From Nannocystaceae bacterium (GTDB taxonomy: Bacteria > Myxococcota_A > Polyangia > Nannocystales > Nannocystaceae): DNA of 47,997 bases. The translations under genes were made by a program, and so were the position numbers. The notes beneath the pieces are model-generated. The model was not told where the DNA came from and searched no databases. It worked only from the letters and a program-made list of their open reading frames with translations. Shown one piece after another: positions 17,271 through 28,377 of this stretch (positions are counted from its first letter, which is position 1; each line of letters starts with the position of its first letter). The stretch lies in NCBI GenBank assembly GCA_019694555.1, contig JAIBBS010000048.1, positions 1 to 47,997 on the forward strand, in the 5' to 3' direction.

Positions 17271-17648
17271 TCAGCCGCCCAGGGCCGTCAACCCGCCGAC
17301 GAGCGCGGTCCACCGCGCGCCGTCGAACAGCGCCTCGACCCCGCCTTCTCCGACAGGGATCGCGAGATACCCTGGCGAAACGGAGTAGGCGCACTCGCCG
17401 AGCACGACCGACGTGTCGTACACCTCCGCGCCCATCCGGCCCAGCTCCGCGACAGCGCGGACCGTGCCGACCAGCTGGTGCGGATCGGTGTCGGCGCCGT
17501 CGATGCGCTCGAACGCGACCGCGGGCGTGAGGTACAGCGACACGCCACCGAGCTCGGCCGGCAAGCGCAGCAGATCACCGTCGAGGCGCGTGCGGCCGCT
17601 GGCCAACCAGGCATCCAGCAGCGCCTGTGAAACGAAGATCCGCGGCAT
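17271..17648 (-). CDS. Hypothetical protein, 125 residues
   Basis: No family is recognised. The protein is soluble-looking, begins MPRIFVSQALLDAWLASGR, and has a central segment (LGGVSLYLTPAVAFERIDG) and a mid part GAEVYDTSVVLGECAYSV. An alternative start at 17672 adds eight residues. It lies 86 bp upstream of hemX on the same strand and could be the first gene of that operon. Amino-acid composition is normal for a real gene and there is no overlapping rival. Confidence 0.55.
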   Translation of the reverse strand: MPRIFVSQALLDAWLASGRTRLDGDLLRLPAELGGVSLYLTPAVAFERIDGADTDPHQLVGTVRAVAELGRMGAEVYDTSVVLGECAYSVSPGYLAIPVGEGGVEALFDGARWTALVGGLTALGG

Positions 17649-17727
17649 GCCGTCTCGATCGCTCGGGTGCACGCGCCCACCGATTCCAGACCCGATCCAA
17701 GGCCCGATCCACGGCGCGAGCAGCGTG

Positions 17728-17735
17728 AATATAGT
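17728..17735. promoter_or_regulatory. AT-rich core with possible divergent -10 elements
   Basis: The sequence AATATAGT stands out in very GC-rich DNA. Read forward it gives TATAGT (17730-17735), a good -10 for trxA. Read in reverse it gives TATATT (17728-17733), a good -10 for the minus-strand hypothetical gene; TGGACG lies 18 bases upstream of that as a fair -35. Neither has been verified. Confidence 0.35.
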
Positions 17736-17853
17736 CCCGGCCGACCGCCCCCGTCCACACCTTGCACCCCGGACGCGATGGGCCCATGCTTGCCGCCCGC
17801 GACGCCCCGAACGCCACGCGCACGGGCGCTACGCTTCGAGAAGGAACGAAACC

Positions 17854-18183
17854 ATGTCCGAATCCATCGCTCACGTCACGGACGCGAACTTCAAGCACGA
17901 CGTGCTCGACTCGGCGACCCCCGTGCTCGTCGATTTCTGGGCCGTCTGGTGTGGTCCCTGCCGTGCGATCGCGCCGCACCTCGAGGCCCTGGCCGGTGAG
18001 CTCGCCGGCAAGGTGCGCATCGTGAAGCTCAACGTCGACGAGAACGAGCAGACCGCGACCAGCTACCAGATCCGCTCGATCCCGACCCTGCTCATGTTCA
18101 AGGGCGGCAAGGTCGTCGACCAGATGGTGGGCAACCCCGGCAGCAAGGCCAAGCTCGCGGACTTCATCAACCGCCACGTGTGA
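17854..18183 (+). CDS. trxA: Thioredoxin
   Basis: A 109-residue thioredoxin with the redox motif WCGPC (Cys33/Cys36), the preceding strand VLVDFWAVW, the cis-proline segment SIPTLLMFKGG, and the C-terminal helix. It is a general cytoplasmic protein-disulfide reductase. Length and all core residues match the family. ATG 17854 is preceded by GAGAAGGAAC. It is monocistronic, followed by a hairpin at 18215-18254. Confidence 0.95.
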   Translation: MSESIAHVTDANFKHDVLDSATPVLVDFWAVWCGPCRAIAPHLEALAGELAGKVRIVKLNVDENEQTATSYQIRSIPTLLMFKGGKVVDQMVGNPGSKAKLADFINRHV

Positions 18184-18214
18184 CGGCGTCGCGCTGCGGC
18201 GCGAACTCCGGCAA

Positions 18215-18254
18215 GAGGGCTCGGCGGGGTGCGATGGCACCCCCTCGGGCCCTC
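18215..18254. terminator. Compound hairpin between convergent genes
   Basis: An outer stem GAGGGC/GCCCTC encloses an inner perfect stem GGGGTGC-GATG-GCACCCC. It lies between trxA (+) and the minus-strand exported protein gene, so it could stop transcription from both. No long U-run follows. Confidence 0.5.
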
Positions 18255-18319
18255 GGCCGTTTCGAGGGTTGCGGCGCCGCGACCGAACCTGCAGCCGCGG
18301 CGCAGACGCGGGCGCGTCT

Positions 18320-19585
18320 TCAGAACCGCAGGCCCATGCCCACGCCGCCGCCCTGGCGGGTGAGCATCGGTCCGACGCGGACGGTGCCGCTGATGGCGCG
18401 CAGGCCCTTCTCCTGCTTGATGTACGCCTTCGCGTCGCCGCGGTCCTGCGAGATGATGATCGCGAGCACCCCGGTCAGCAGCACCGTGGTGCCCAGCAGC
18501 ACGTCACCGATGATGGCGCGCTGCTTCACCACCGAGCCGCTGCGGCTGACCTCGGTCGCGAGCGCGTCGTAGCTCTGGCCGTTGTGCGTGGCGAACCGCG
18601 GGTCGCGTCGCGGATCGCCGCCGACCGCGGCGAGGTAGCCGTCGAGCGCGTCGGTGGCCTTCTTGTAGTCGGCGCGGGCGCCCAGCGCCGCGCCGTAGAA
18701 CGCGATCGTGCCCAGGCCCGCGCCGATGGTCAGGCCCAACGCCACCCACGCGCGCGGCTGCCAGTAGCCGAAGATCGGACCGCGCTGACACTTGGGCCGC
18801 AGGTCCTTCGGATCTTCCTTGGTCTTGCGCTTGTTGCGAGGACCGGTGCGGCAGAAGTCTTTGAAGTCGGCGCGCAGATCCACCGGGATGTTGGTGGTGT
18901 CGATCTCGGCGCCCTTGGCAGCGGCCTGCGCGGCGGCCTGCTCGGCGTCGGCGATGGCGCGGGCCTCCGCCTCCATCTCCTCCTGGGTCTTCTCGGGCTC
19001 GTCGAGCTCCGCGACGATCTTCTTCTCTTCGTCGGTCTGCGGCGGCGGCGGCGAGAGGTAGTCCTGCATCGACTGCAGCACCGCCTGCGGCAGCACGTGC
19101 GGGCCGATCATGTCGCCGTCGGCGAGCGCGGCGTCGAAGCTGCTCACCGTCGTGCCCTTGGTGACGTCGAACACCGACAGCTGCACGCGGTTGGGTGCGC
19201 CCGCGACGTAGCGACCGTGGATGATGTAGTCGGCCGCGGTCTTGGGGTTGCTGTTGAGCCACTTGCCGATCGCCGTCAAGCACTCGACGCTGCCGGGATC
19301 GCCCTTGCACTTCACCTTGCTCGCGGCGGCCGCGAGATCGAGCGCGACCGACTTGATGCTGTAGCCCTTCTCCTCGAGCGTGGACTGGACACCGCCGCGC
19401 ACGTCGTTGGCCGACGAACCGGAGAAGCGCAGCAGCGCCACGGTCTTGCCGTCGGTCGCCGGCGCGGGCGCGGCCTTGGCCGGCGCCGCAGCCCAGGCGA
19501 CCTCGGGCAACGACACGCCCATCGCGACCGCGAGGCAGAGGGCGCGGGTGAAAACGGAGCTCTTGGTCGCGTGGATCATGGGCAT
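18320..19585 (-). CDS. Exported protein with C-terminal membrane segments, unknown function
   Basis: A 421-residue protein with an N-terminal signal peptide (hydrophobic stretch ALCLAVAMGVSLPEVAWA, cleavage near AWA). A periplasmic part (about 45-200) resembles the beta-alpha folds used to compute summed activity or 'gene-product level' domains in myxobacterial exported proteins. An acidic/Ala-rich coiled-coil stretch follows at about 205-235 (EEMEAEARAIADAEQAAAQA), then two hydrophobic segments at about 285-305 and 360-382. Two ATGs six bases apart (19585, 19579) are both possible. No specific function can be assigned. Confidence 0.6.
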   Translation of the reverse strand: MPMIHATKSSVFTRALCLAVAMGVSLPEVAWAAAPAKAAPAPATDGKTVALLRFSGSSANDVRGGVQSTLEEKGYSIKSVALDLAAAASKVKCKGDPGSVECLTAIGKWLNSNPKTAADYIIHGRYVAGAPNRVQLSVFDVTKGTTVSSFDAALADGDMIGPHVLPQAVLQSMQDYLSPPPPQTDEEKKIVAELDEPEKTQEEMEAEARAIADAEQAAAQAAAKGAEIDTTNIPVDLRADFKDFCRTGPRNKRKTKEDPKDLRPKCQRGPIFGYWQPRAWVALGLTIGAGLGTIAFYGAALGARADYKKATDALDGYLAAVGGDPRRDPRFATHNGQSYDALATEVSRSGSVVKQRAIIGDVLLGTTVLLTGVLAIIISQDRGDAKAYIKQEKGLRAISGTVRVGPMLTRQGGGVGMGLRF

Positions 19586-19726
19586 CGGAGCGTGCGGAGG
19601 TGGCGAGCGCAGCGTGCGACGTCGTCGGGCGCGCTCGCCCGCGCCCGCGGGTGCGGGATGGTAGCGTCCGCACCTGCGCGGCTCAAGCGGGCTCGTCCGG
19701 GCGCAGGGCCCGGGTCCGGGCCACGC

Positions 19727-21730
19727 TCACGGGCCGGGCGGGGCTGGCGACGGGGACCCGGGCGGCTCGGGGTCGCGGGCCAGCACCGCGAGCGGCAGCA
19801 GGGTCGCCGCGAACGCGAACAGCGCGTAGACCCACCGCACCGCGTCGCCGCTGCCCCAGCCCGCCGCATGCGCCACCAAGGCGAGACCGACGCCGGTCCA
19901 CAGCAGGTGCATGGCGATGGGGATCGTGCCGACACGGGATCTCGACCAGGCGCCGCGCGCCGCGATGGCCTGCAGCGCGCTGCCCAGCACGAGCGCGACG
20001 CCGACGGCTGCCGGCATCAACGCGACGCCGCCGTCGGTCTTACGCGAGATCGACAGGCTCACCGCCAGCGCCGCCGTGCCCAGCACGCCCAGCCGCCGAC
20101 GCCACGGCGCAGCCGCGACCGGTCCGGTCTCGCCGCACGCGGTCGCGACGGCGCCCAGCACCAGCGCGATTCCCAGCACCAGCACGCTGCCCAGCGCCGC
20201 GGCGACCACGGCCTCGAGCTCGAGGATCGGCAGCGGCACCCGCGTCGACGCGGCCTCGGCCAGCGCGAGCACGATGGCATCCACGCGTGCGTCGGCCGAC
20301 GCACCGGCGGGCCCCAGCCACGCGACCGCACGCACGTCGGCGGCCACCAGCACCAACGCGATGCCCAGCAACAGCGGCGCCGCGCTGCCGCGACGCGACG
20401 TGCTCGCGGCGCCCGGCACCACCAGCGCCGCCATCGCAGCGACCGCGGGCCACACCGCGAAACCCAGCCACGTCCGCGGCGCGCTGCGCTCGAGCCAACC
20501 CGGCGCGATCGACCAAGGCGGCAGGCTCGCACCGCCGCCGGTCGCCGCGCGATCACCCAACCACGCCGCGGCCACCAGCAGCACCGCCGGCGCGGCGAGC
20601 CACCCGGCGTGGCGCAGGGCCGTGCGCGCCGAGCCCTCGCGCGCGAGCAGCCACGCGAGCGCGCCCAGCAGCAGCGCGACCCAGATCCACCGCTCGCTGC
20701 GCAGCCACGCCGCGCCGCGATCGTCGTCGCTGCGCGTGCGCCCCAGCAGCGTGGAGATGCCCATGCGCTCGCGCCCGCGTTGCTCGGCGTAGCCGGGCCA
20801 ACGACCGGTCACGCCCAGCCCCGCGCTGGCCTCGGAGGCGTACTTGTCCGGGCACATCCGCAGCGTGATCGCATCGGGCATCGCGCCGCGCGGATCGTCG
20901 CGACGGCCCGGGCACACGAACTCGACGCGGCTGCGCGGACCGGTGGTGCCCGAGCGCACGTGCAGCCGCAGGTGGCTGGGCTCGGGCGGCGTGCGATCGA
21001 GGCGCTCGCGCACCGGCGCCGACTCGAACGCGTCGACCTGCGCGTCGGCGAAGGCCTGGCGCGCGCGCGCGGGGCCCTGGGCGAAGTGCAGCTCGGCGAT
21101 GCGATCGAAGGCCAGCTCGAACGCGTCGGCCAGCGCGTAGGGATCGTAGCCGCGACCGCCCAGCGGCTCGACGTAGTCGTTGATCGCGATGTCGAACGGA
21201 CCGTAGCCGTCGATCATCACCGCGGTGGTCTGGAACGGGTGGATGCCGTGGATGGGTCCGCCCCAGGTCTCGCCGTGCGCCTGCGGGCCTGCGGCCTCGA
21301 AGCGCGCGCCGACCACCGCGAGCAGCACCACGACCACCGGCACCGCTGCGACCGCGCGGCCCAGCCGCGGCGCGAACCACAGCGACGCGGCCGCGACCAG
21401 CACCGCCGGCAGCGCGCCGGGGAACGCGATGAGCAGCCGCGCGAGCGCGCCGGCGCAGACGCTGCCGACCACCGTCGCGACGAACACCGCCGCGCCCACG
21501 ACCGACAGCCGCACCGCGCCGCTGCGGGGCGCGAGCACGACGCGCCAGCTGGCGTGGTCGCACGCCGACAGCCGCCGCGCCACCAGCACCGCGGCCAGCA
21601 TCGCCATGGCCGTGATGGCGACGCGCCCCAGCGTCGCCGGCGGCGGGGCGGCCGCGAACACGCCGATGCCCACGCTCGCCGCCACTGCGGCGCCGACGGA
21701 CAGCCTCGCGGTGGGGCCAGGCACGTGCAC
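19727..21730 (-). CDS. Polytopic membrane protein with large extracytoplasmic domain
   Basis: A 667-residue membrane protein. The N-terminal third has about five hydrophobic helices. A soluble region of about 170 residues (residues ~155-330) contains HGIHPFQTTAVMIDGYGPFD and a cysteine-containing segment VEFVCPGRR. The C-terminal half has about nine further helices. No transporter or enzyme motif is recognised. It starts at a GTG in GTGCACGTG, and diverges from lon across 68 bp. Function unknown. Confidence 0.6.
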   Translation of the reverse strand: MHVPGPTARLSVGAAVAASVGIGVFAAAPPPATLGRVAITAMAMLAAVLVARRLSACDHASWRVVLAPRSGAVRLSVVGAAVFVATVVGSVCAGALARLLIAFPGALPAVLVAAASLWFAPRLGRAVAAVPVVVVLLAVVGARFEAAGPQAHGETWGGPIHGIHPFQTTAVMIDGYGPFDIAINDYVEPLGGRGYDPYALADAFELAFDRIAELHFAQGPARARQAFADAQVDAFESAPVRERLDRTPPEPSHLRLHVRSGTTGPRSRVEFVCPGRRDDPRGAMPDAITLRMCPDKYASEASAGLGVTGRWPGYAEQRGRERMGISTLLGRTRSDDDRGAAWLRSERWIWVALLLGALAWLLAREGSARTALRHAGWLAAPAVLLVAAAWLGDRAATGGGASLPPWSIAPGWLERSAPRTWLGFAVWPAVAAMAALVVPGAASTSRRGSAAPLLLGIALVLVAADVRAVAWLGPAGASADARVDAIVLALAEAASTRVPLPILELEAVVAAALGSVLVLGIALVLGAVATACGETGPVAAAPWRRRLGVLGTAALAVSLSISRKTDGGVALMPAAVGVALVLGSALQAIAARGAWSRSRVGTIPIAMHLLWTGVGLALVAHAAGWGSGDAVRWVYALFAFAATLLPLAVLARDPEPPGSPSPAPPGP

Positions 21731-21798
21731 GCTGGCCGATCCATACCCCGAAAGCCGGCCGCGACGACAGCCGCCCCGGTGATAGACTGCCGCCCCAG

Positions 21799-24198
<2,400 letters not shown>

Positions 24199-24205
24199 GC
24201 CCGTG

Positions 24206-24237
24206 GGCGCGACCGATCGCGGGACGTTGGTCGCGCC
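24206..24237 (+). terminator. Perfect 9-bp inverted repeat after lon
   Basis: GGCGCGACC (24206-24214) and GGTCGCGCC (24229-24237) pair perfectly around a 14-nt loop, seven bases after the lon stop codon. There is no U-run, so it may act as an RNA 3'-end stabiliser or a Rho-assisted terminator. Confidence 0.45.
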
Positions 24238-24427
24238 TGCGAATCCCGTGTCCGGAACTGCAACAAAGATCCGCGACATGGGCGTGCGCTCACGTCGAAA
24301 CTCCACCGATTCGAACGAAATTCTTTGCATTCCTGTCGCCCCCGCGGCAGGCTCCGAGCCACGGACGCGCTGCGGCCGGGCCCTCGATGATGGGGGGTCC
24401 GAAGACCGGGCGCGCAAGGTGGACTCG

Positions 24428-25417
24428 ATGCGGACGTACTTCCTCGGACTCTTCCCTGCGCTGGTGCCCGCGCTGCTGCTGGGCGCCTGCGCGACCAAGA
24501 ACGACGCCAGCGACGGCACCAGCGCGTCGGCCAGCGCGTCGGCCAGCGCCTCGGCCGGCGACAGCGGCGACGACGGCTCGGGCGACGGCAACAGCGGCGC
24601 CGACGGCAACAGCGGCGCGAGCGGCCAAGACGGGAGCAGCGACGGCGGCAGCGACGGTGGCAGCAGCGGCAACGCCGACGGCACCACCGGCGGCGGCATC
24701 ACGGCGGGCTTCATCCAAGACCCCGACGGCGGCGGCGCGAACATCGAGTGCGACATCTGGGGTCAGGACTGCGCCGAGGGCGAGAAGTGCATGCCGTGGG
24801 CGAACGACGGCGGCGGTTCGTGGAACGCGACGCGCTGCTCGCCGCTCGATCCGAACCCGGCGCAGCCGGGCGACGCGTGCACGGTCGAGGGCTCGGGCGT
24901 GTCGGGCATCGACAACTGCGATCTCGGCTCGATGTGCTGGGACGTCGATCCCGAGACCAACATGGGCACGTGCGTGGCGTTCTGCATGGGCACCGAGGCC
25001 GCGCCGGTGTGCGAGGACCCCAACACCACCTGCACGATCGCGAACGAGGGCGTGCTGATCCTGTGCCTGCCCAACTGTGATCCGCTGCTGCAGGACTGCG
25101 ACGAGGGCCAGGCGTGCTACCCGGTCGACGACTCGTTCGTCTGCGGTCCCGACGTCTCGGGCGAGATGGGCACCTTCGGCGACGCGTGCGAGTTCATCAA
25201 CGTCTGCGATCCGGGCCTGTACTGCGCCAACGCGGCGACGGTGCCCGACTGCGGCGGCAGCTCGGGCTGCTGCTCGGCGTTCTGCGACATGTCGGATCCC
25301 GACGCGACGATGAACTGCCCCGGCAACGCCGGCGGCCAGGAGTGCGTCGCATGGTTCGCCGAGGGCCAGGCCCCTCCGGGCTTCGAGAACGTGGGCGCGT
25401 GCGCGATCCCGATGTGA
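24428..25417 (+). CDS. Cysteine-rich lipoprotein with Ser/Ala and Gly/Asp linker
   Basis: A 329-residue lipoprotein. The lipobox LLGAC puts the lipidated Cys at residue 21. Residues ~30-95 are a low-complexity linker: three exact or near-exact 12-bp repeats coding SASA units (24521-24556), then Gly/Asp/Ser. The C-terminal ~230 residues are rich in cysteine, with disulfide-type motifs (DIWGQDCAEGEKCMPW, NCDPLLQDCDEGQACYPV, DCGGSSGCCSAFCD) of the kind seen in many myxobacterial exported proteins. It is probably displayed at the outer membrane. No enzyme motif is recognised. A strong terminator follows. Confidence 0.7.
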   Translation: MRTYFLGLFPALVPALLLGACATKNDASDGTSASASASASASAGDSGDDGSGDGNSGADGNSGASGQDGSSDGGSDGGSSGNADGTTGGGITAGFIQDPDGGGANIECDIWGQDCAEGEKCMPWANDGGGSWNATRCSPLDPNPAQPGDACTVEGSGVSGIDNCDLGSMCWDVDPETNMGTCVAFCMGTEAAPVCEDPNTTCTIANEGVLILCLPNCDPLLQDCDEGQACYPVDDSFVCGPDVSGEMGTFGDACEFINVCDPGLYCANAATVPDCGGSSGCCSAFCDMSDPDATMNCPGNAGGQECVAWFAEGQAPPGFENVGACAIPM

Positions 25418-25443
25418 TCGCAGCCCACCGCTGACGACGCGAA

Positions 25444-25477
25444 GCGGTCCGCGAACGGTTGTTCGCGGGCCGCTTTT
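25444..25477 (+). terminator. Rho-independent terminator
   Basis: A 13-bp stem (GCGGTCCGCGAAC / GTTCGCGGGCCGC, one G-T wobble) with loop GGTT is followed by TTTT. It lies 26 bases after the cysteine-rich lipoprotein gene. It is the clearest intrinsic terminator in the window. Confidence 0.85.
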
Positions 25478-25510
25478 CGCATGTGCGGCCGCCGTCGTCG
25501 CGGCGGCGGT

Positions 25511-25539
25511 TTGACAGCCTCACGCCGCTGCGATGTGCT
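25511..25539 (+). promoter_or_regulatory. Candidate promoter with perfect -35
   Basis: TTGACA at 25511-25516 matches the sigma-70 -35 consensus exactly. At 17 bases spacing the -10 is TGTGCT, a weak match. Transcription would begin almost at the ATG 25547 of the SnoaL-like gene, giving a nearly leaderless mRNA. Confidence 0.35.
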
Positions 25540-25546
25540 CGCCCCC

Positions 25547-25969
25547 ATGGCAGCACCAGGAACGGAAGCAACGATTCGGACGTGGTTTCAACGCGTGTGG
25601 ACCGACCGCGACGCGACGGCCATCGACGAGATGTTCGTACCCGAGCGCCACGGCGTCGTGGGATTGGCCAAGGCCGCGATCGGCCCCAAGGAGTTCCGCA
25701 GTTTCTGGGACATGATGACGGCCGCGCTGCGCGACACCAGGGTCGTGATCGAGCAGCTGTGGGTCGCCAACGAAGAGTCGGTCTTCTTCGCCCGCATGCT
25801 CGCGACCAGCGTGCGCGGCGGCAAGTCCATCGACGTGCGCTTCTCCGGACACGCGGTGGTGAAGGAGGGCAAGATCGTCGAGGCGACGAACGTGGTCGAC
25901 TTCCTCGCGCTGATGCAGCAGCTCGGCGCGCTCGAAGCCGACGCGCTGGTGGCCGCGCTCGCGGTCTGA
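25547..25969 (+). CDS. SnoaL/NTF2-like small protein
   Basis: A 140-residue protein with the pattern of SnoaL-like/ester-cyclase (NTF2-fold) proteins: an N-terminal helix TIRTWFQRVWTDRDATAIDE, the segment GPKEFRSFWDMM, and core strands VVIEQLWVANEESVFFARML and FSGHAVVKEGKIVEATNVVD. NTF2-fold proteins are small ligand-binding or isomerase/cyclase enzymes; no catalytic residues can be assigned. ATG 25547 is the best start. It stands alone between a terminator and a convergent gene. Confidence 0.7.
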   Translation: MAAPGTEATIRTWFQRVWTDRDATAIDEMFVPERHGVVGLAKAAIGPKEFRSFWDMMTAALRDTRVVIEQLWVANEESVFFARMLATSVRGGKSIDVRFSGHAVVKEGKIVEATNVVDFLALMQQLGALEADALVAALAV

Positions 25970-25996
25970 ACGCGCCTGGCTCGGCCCCGCCCCCGC

Positions 25997-27121
25997 TCAG
26001 CCCGCGGGCGGGATGTACTCGTCGCAGGTCGTATCGATCACCCCGACCGCCTGCTCGAAGAACTCCTGATAGCTCGCCGCGCACACGCTGCCGGCGACAC
26101 CGCGGTCGCCCCACGAGTCGACGAACTCGCGCAACCGTGGGCTGGGCTCGGCGCCGGAGGCGGCGTCGGGGTTGAAGGGCGGGCAGATGGCACCGGGTTG
26201 ATCGCCGTCGCCGAAGAGGCCCAGCACCACGACCGCGTTGGGGTCGCCTTTTTTCGCGGCGATGAGTGCCTGACGCCAGCCGTCGACGGTGCCCGACGAG
26301 CCGTCGCTGGGTGCGTCGTCCTCGTCGGTGATGAAGGTGACGACCAGGATCGCGTCGTCGCGCACGAAGCCGGTGTTGCAGTCGGCCGCGGGTGTGTTGG
26401 GCGTGACCGCGGCGACCATCGACTCCATCGGCTTCTCGGGATCGCTGGTCGCACCGGTGCCCACGCGCGCGGCACACTGGAACGCCGCGCTCAGATCCGG
26501 CTCGCTCTCGTCCATGTAGCGCGCACCGCTGGCGAACATGCAGTCCTCGTTGCTCGCCTGGGCGCCGCGCGGCCACGTCACGCCCGCGCCGAGGATGTCC
26601 TCGCACTCCATCGGCTCGGTCACGCCGCACTCGAACTGCGGATCGACCAGGCACGTCATGAACAGGTTGCACAGCCCCGGGCACTGCTCGTAGACCCACG
26701 CGTCGGTGTCGATCACCATCACGTGGTAGTCCTGCGCCTCGTCGAGCGTGCTCTGGATCGTCGAGATGAACTGGGGAAAGCTCGCGATGAGGTTGAGCTG
26801 CTCGTCGGACATCGAGCCCGAGTTGTCGATGACGAACAGGAAGTCGACCTTCTTGCAGCCGGGCATGTTGCCGCCGTCGTCGGCGCTCATCATGCCGGTC
26901 TCGGCCCCGACGTCGAGCTTGGTCACGCCGGAGTCGGCCTCGGCCGTGACCGCGCCGCTGCTGCTCGACGAGTCGCCGCCGCCGCTGCCGGCCTCGCCCT
27001 GGCTCACCGTCGCAGGCAGCGTCGTCGCCTCCGCGTCGTCGTCCCGGACATCGCCGCAGCCGATGGCGCCGGTTGCGATCACTGACAGTGCGACCCACGT
27101 CGCGCGTGCACGCGTATGCAT
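25997..27121 (-). CDS. von Willebrand factor A domain lipoprotein
   Basis: A 374-residue lipoprotein. The lipobox AIGC puts Cys at residue 22. A Gly/Ser-rich linker (GSGGGDSSSSSGA) follows, then a VWA domain beginning VDFLFVIDNSGSMSDEQ, which carries the DxSxS metal-ion-dependent adhesion motif. Later segments include ILVVTFITDEDDAP and AVVVLGLFGDGD. Many cysteines occur between (CPGLCNLFMTC). VWA lipoproteins bind protein partners on the outer face of the cell. ATG 27121 has GGGG at a sensible distance; ATG 27127 is the alternative. Confidence 0.8.
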   Translation of the reverse strand: MHTRARATWVALSVIATGAIGCGDVRDDDAEATTLPATVSQGEAGSGGGDSSSSSGAVTAEADSGVTKLDVGAETGMMSADDGGNMPGCKKVDFLFVIDNSGSMSDEQLNLIASFPQFISTIQSTLDEAQDYHVMVIDTDAWVYEQCPGLCNLFMTCLVDPQFECGVTEPMECEDILGAGVTWPRGAQASNEDCMFASGARYMDESEPDLSAAFQCAARVGTGATSDPEKPMESMVAAVTPNTPAADCNTGFVRDDAILVVTFITDEDDAPSDGSSGTVDGWRQALIAAKKGDPNAVVVLGLFGDGDQPGAICPPFNPDAASGAEPSPRLREFVDSWGDRGVAGSVCAASYQEFFEQAVGVIDTTCDEYIPPAG

Positions 27122-27363
27122 GATCATCCCCAGGTTCCCCAGGCGCGCACCTTAACAAGCCCTGGGGCTCGGACCCAAGCCCGAGCTGCGATCGCTCGGC
27201 GTGCGCTGGGTCAGGTCGAAGCGATGCCCGCGCCCCAGGCCGCGCCACGGCGCCTGTGCGGCGGTGCGGGAACCTTTGGCGTCGGCCTCGCCTCGCCGTC
27301 GCGTCGCCCTCGCCTCGGCCATCAGGGGCCCGGCAGCGGCGCGAGACCGCGCGCGCGGCCGGG

Positions 27364-28377
27364 TCAGACGCCCAGCAGCTCGCGCACGCTGCCGGTCACC
27401 GCGGCGGTCGGCAGGCACATGCGCGCGCCGGCGGCCCGCGCGGCGGCGCGGATCTCGTCGGTCGGTGCGTCGTGCACCGCGATGATCTGGACCCCACCCG
27501 AGAGCGCCAGCGCCTCGATCACGCGGCCCGACTCGACGTCGGGCACGCTCAGGCTCAACAGCACGTAGTGCGGCGGCGCCGACTGGGCCACCAGCAGCGC
27601 GTCCGCACCGGTCTGGGCGGTGAGCACCTCGACCGGCGGCTCCGACGACGACAGCTCCTCGCGCACGCGCGCGCGGAAGTCGGCGTTCTGCGTCACGATG
27701 AGCACGCGCGGCGACTCGTCGCGCGGCGACGCCTGGCGACCGCCTGCGGCCCCGAGCTCGCGCAGGTGGAACGCGTCGATCACCTGACGCCGCACCTCGG
27801 CCACGTCCAGCGGCTTGCGCAGGCACGCGGCCGCGCCGGCGCCGAGGATGCGCTCGGTGTTGGTCTCGGTGTAGTAGCCCGTGATCGCGATGACCTCGGT
27901 GTTCGCGGTCGCGGGGTCCTTCTTGAGCCGGTGGCAGACCTCGAAGCCGTCGACGCCGGGCATCATCAGGTCGAGGAAGATGAGCTGCGGGCGGAACGCG
28001 ACCACCAGGCGACCGGCATCGAACGCGTCCTTGGCGACCTCGACGTCGAACTTGTGGTTGAGCTCCTTGACCACGTCGCGCACCAGATCGAGCACGACCG
28101 GCTCGTCGTCGACGACGAGGATGCGACCGACCTCGGTGCCGGTGGGCAGGTTGAACGGGATGCCGCGCTCGCGGCAGACCCGCTCGAGGTCGTCGCGACG
28201 CACGCGACGGTGACCGCCGACGGTCTTGAACGCCGGGATGAGGCCGTCCTCGATCCAGCGGATCACGGTGGTCGGCGTGACGCAGCAGATCTTCGCGACG
28301 TCGTGGGTCGAGTAGGTGTCCTTGACCGGCGTGCGGCTGCGGGCAATCGCGCTTTCGTCCTTCGCGGTTCGGCTCAT
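27364..28377 (-). CDS. Response regulator: N-terminal MerR/excisionase-type HTH, REC, degenerate REC
   Basis: A 337-residue regulator. Residues ~23-70 are a helix-turn-helix of the MerR/BldC/excisionase type (STHDVAKICCVTPTTVIRWI, then GGHRRVRRDDL). Residues ~85-205 are an intact receiver with acidic pocket DDE (90-92), phospho-acceptor Asp136 (IFLDLMMP) and conserved Lys (CLRKPLD). Residues ~222-337 look like a second receiver that has lost its phospho-Asp (VLLSLSVPD). The DNA-binding domain comes before the receiver, the reverse of the usual order. ATG 28377 overlaps the stop of the histidine kinase (ATGA), so the two form a two-component pair. Confidence 0.85.
   Translation of the reverse strand: MSRTAKDESAIARSRTPVKDTYSTHDVAKICCVTPTTVIRWIEDGLIPAFKTVGGHRRVRRDDLERVCRERGIPFNLPTGTEVGRILVVDDEPVVLDLVRDVVKELNHKFDVEVAKDAFDAGRLVVAFRPQLIFLDLMMPGVDGFEVCHRLKKDPATANTEVIAITGYYTETNTERILGAGAAACLRKPLDVAEVRRQVIDAFHLRELGAAGGRQASPRDESPRVLIVTQNADFRARVREELSSSEPPVEVLTAQTGADALLVAQSAPPHYVLLSLSVPDVESGRVIEALALSGGVQIIAVHDAPTDEIRAAARAAGARMCLPTAAVTGSVRELLGV

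Noticed and set aside
17413..17853. Open frame extending thioredoxin upstream
   Set aside because: The extension is antisense to the hypothetical gene and has no homology pattern; thioredoxin length and ribosome site fit ATG 17854.
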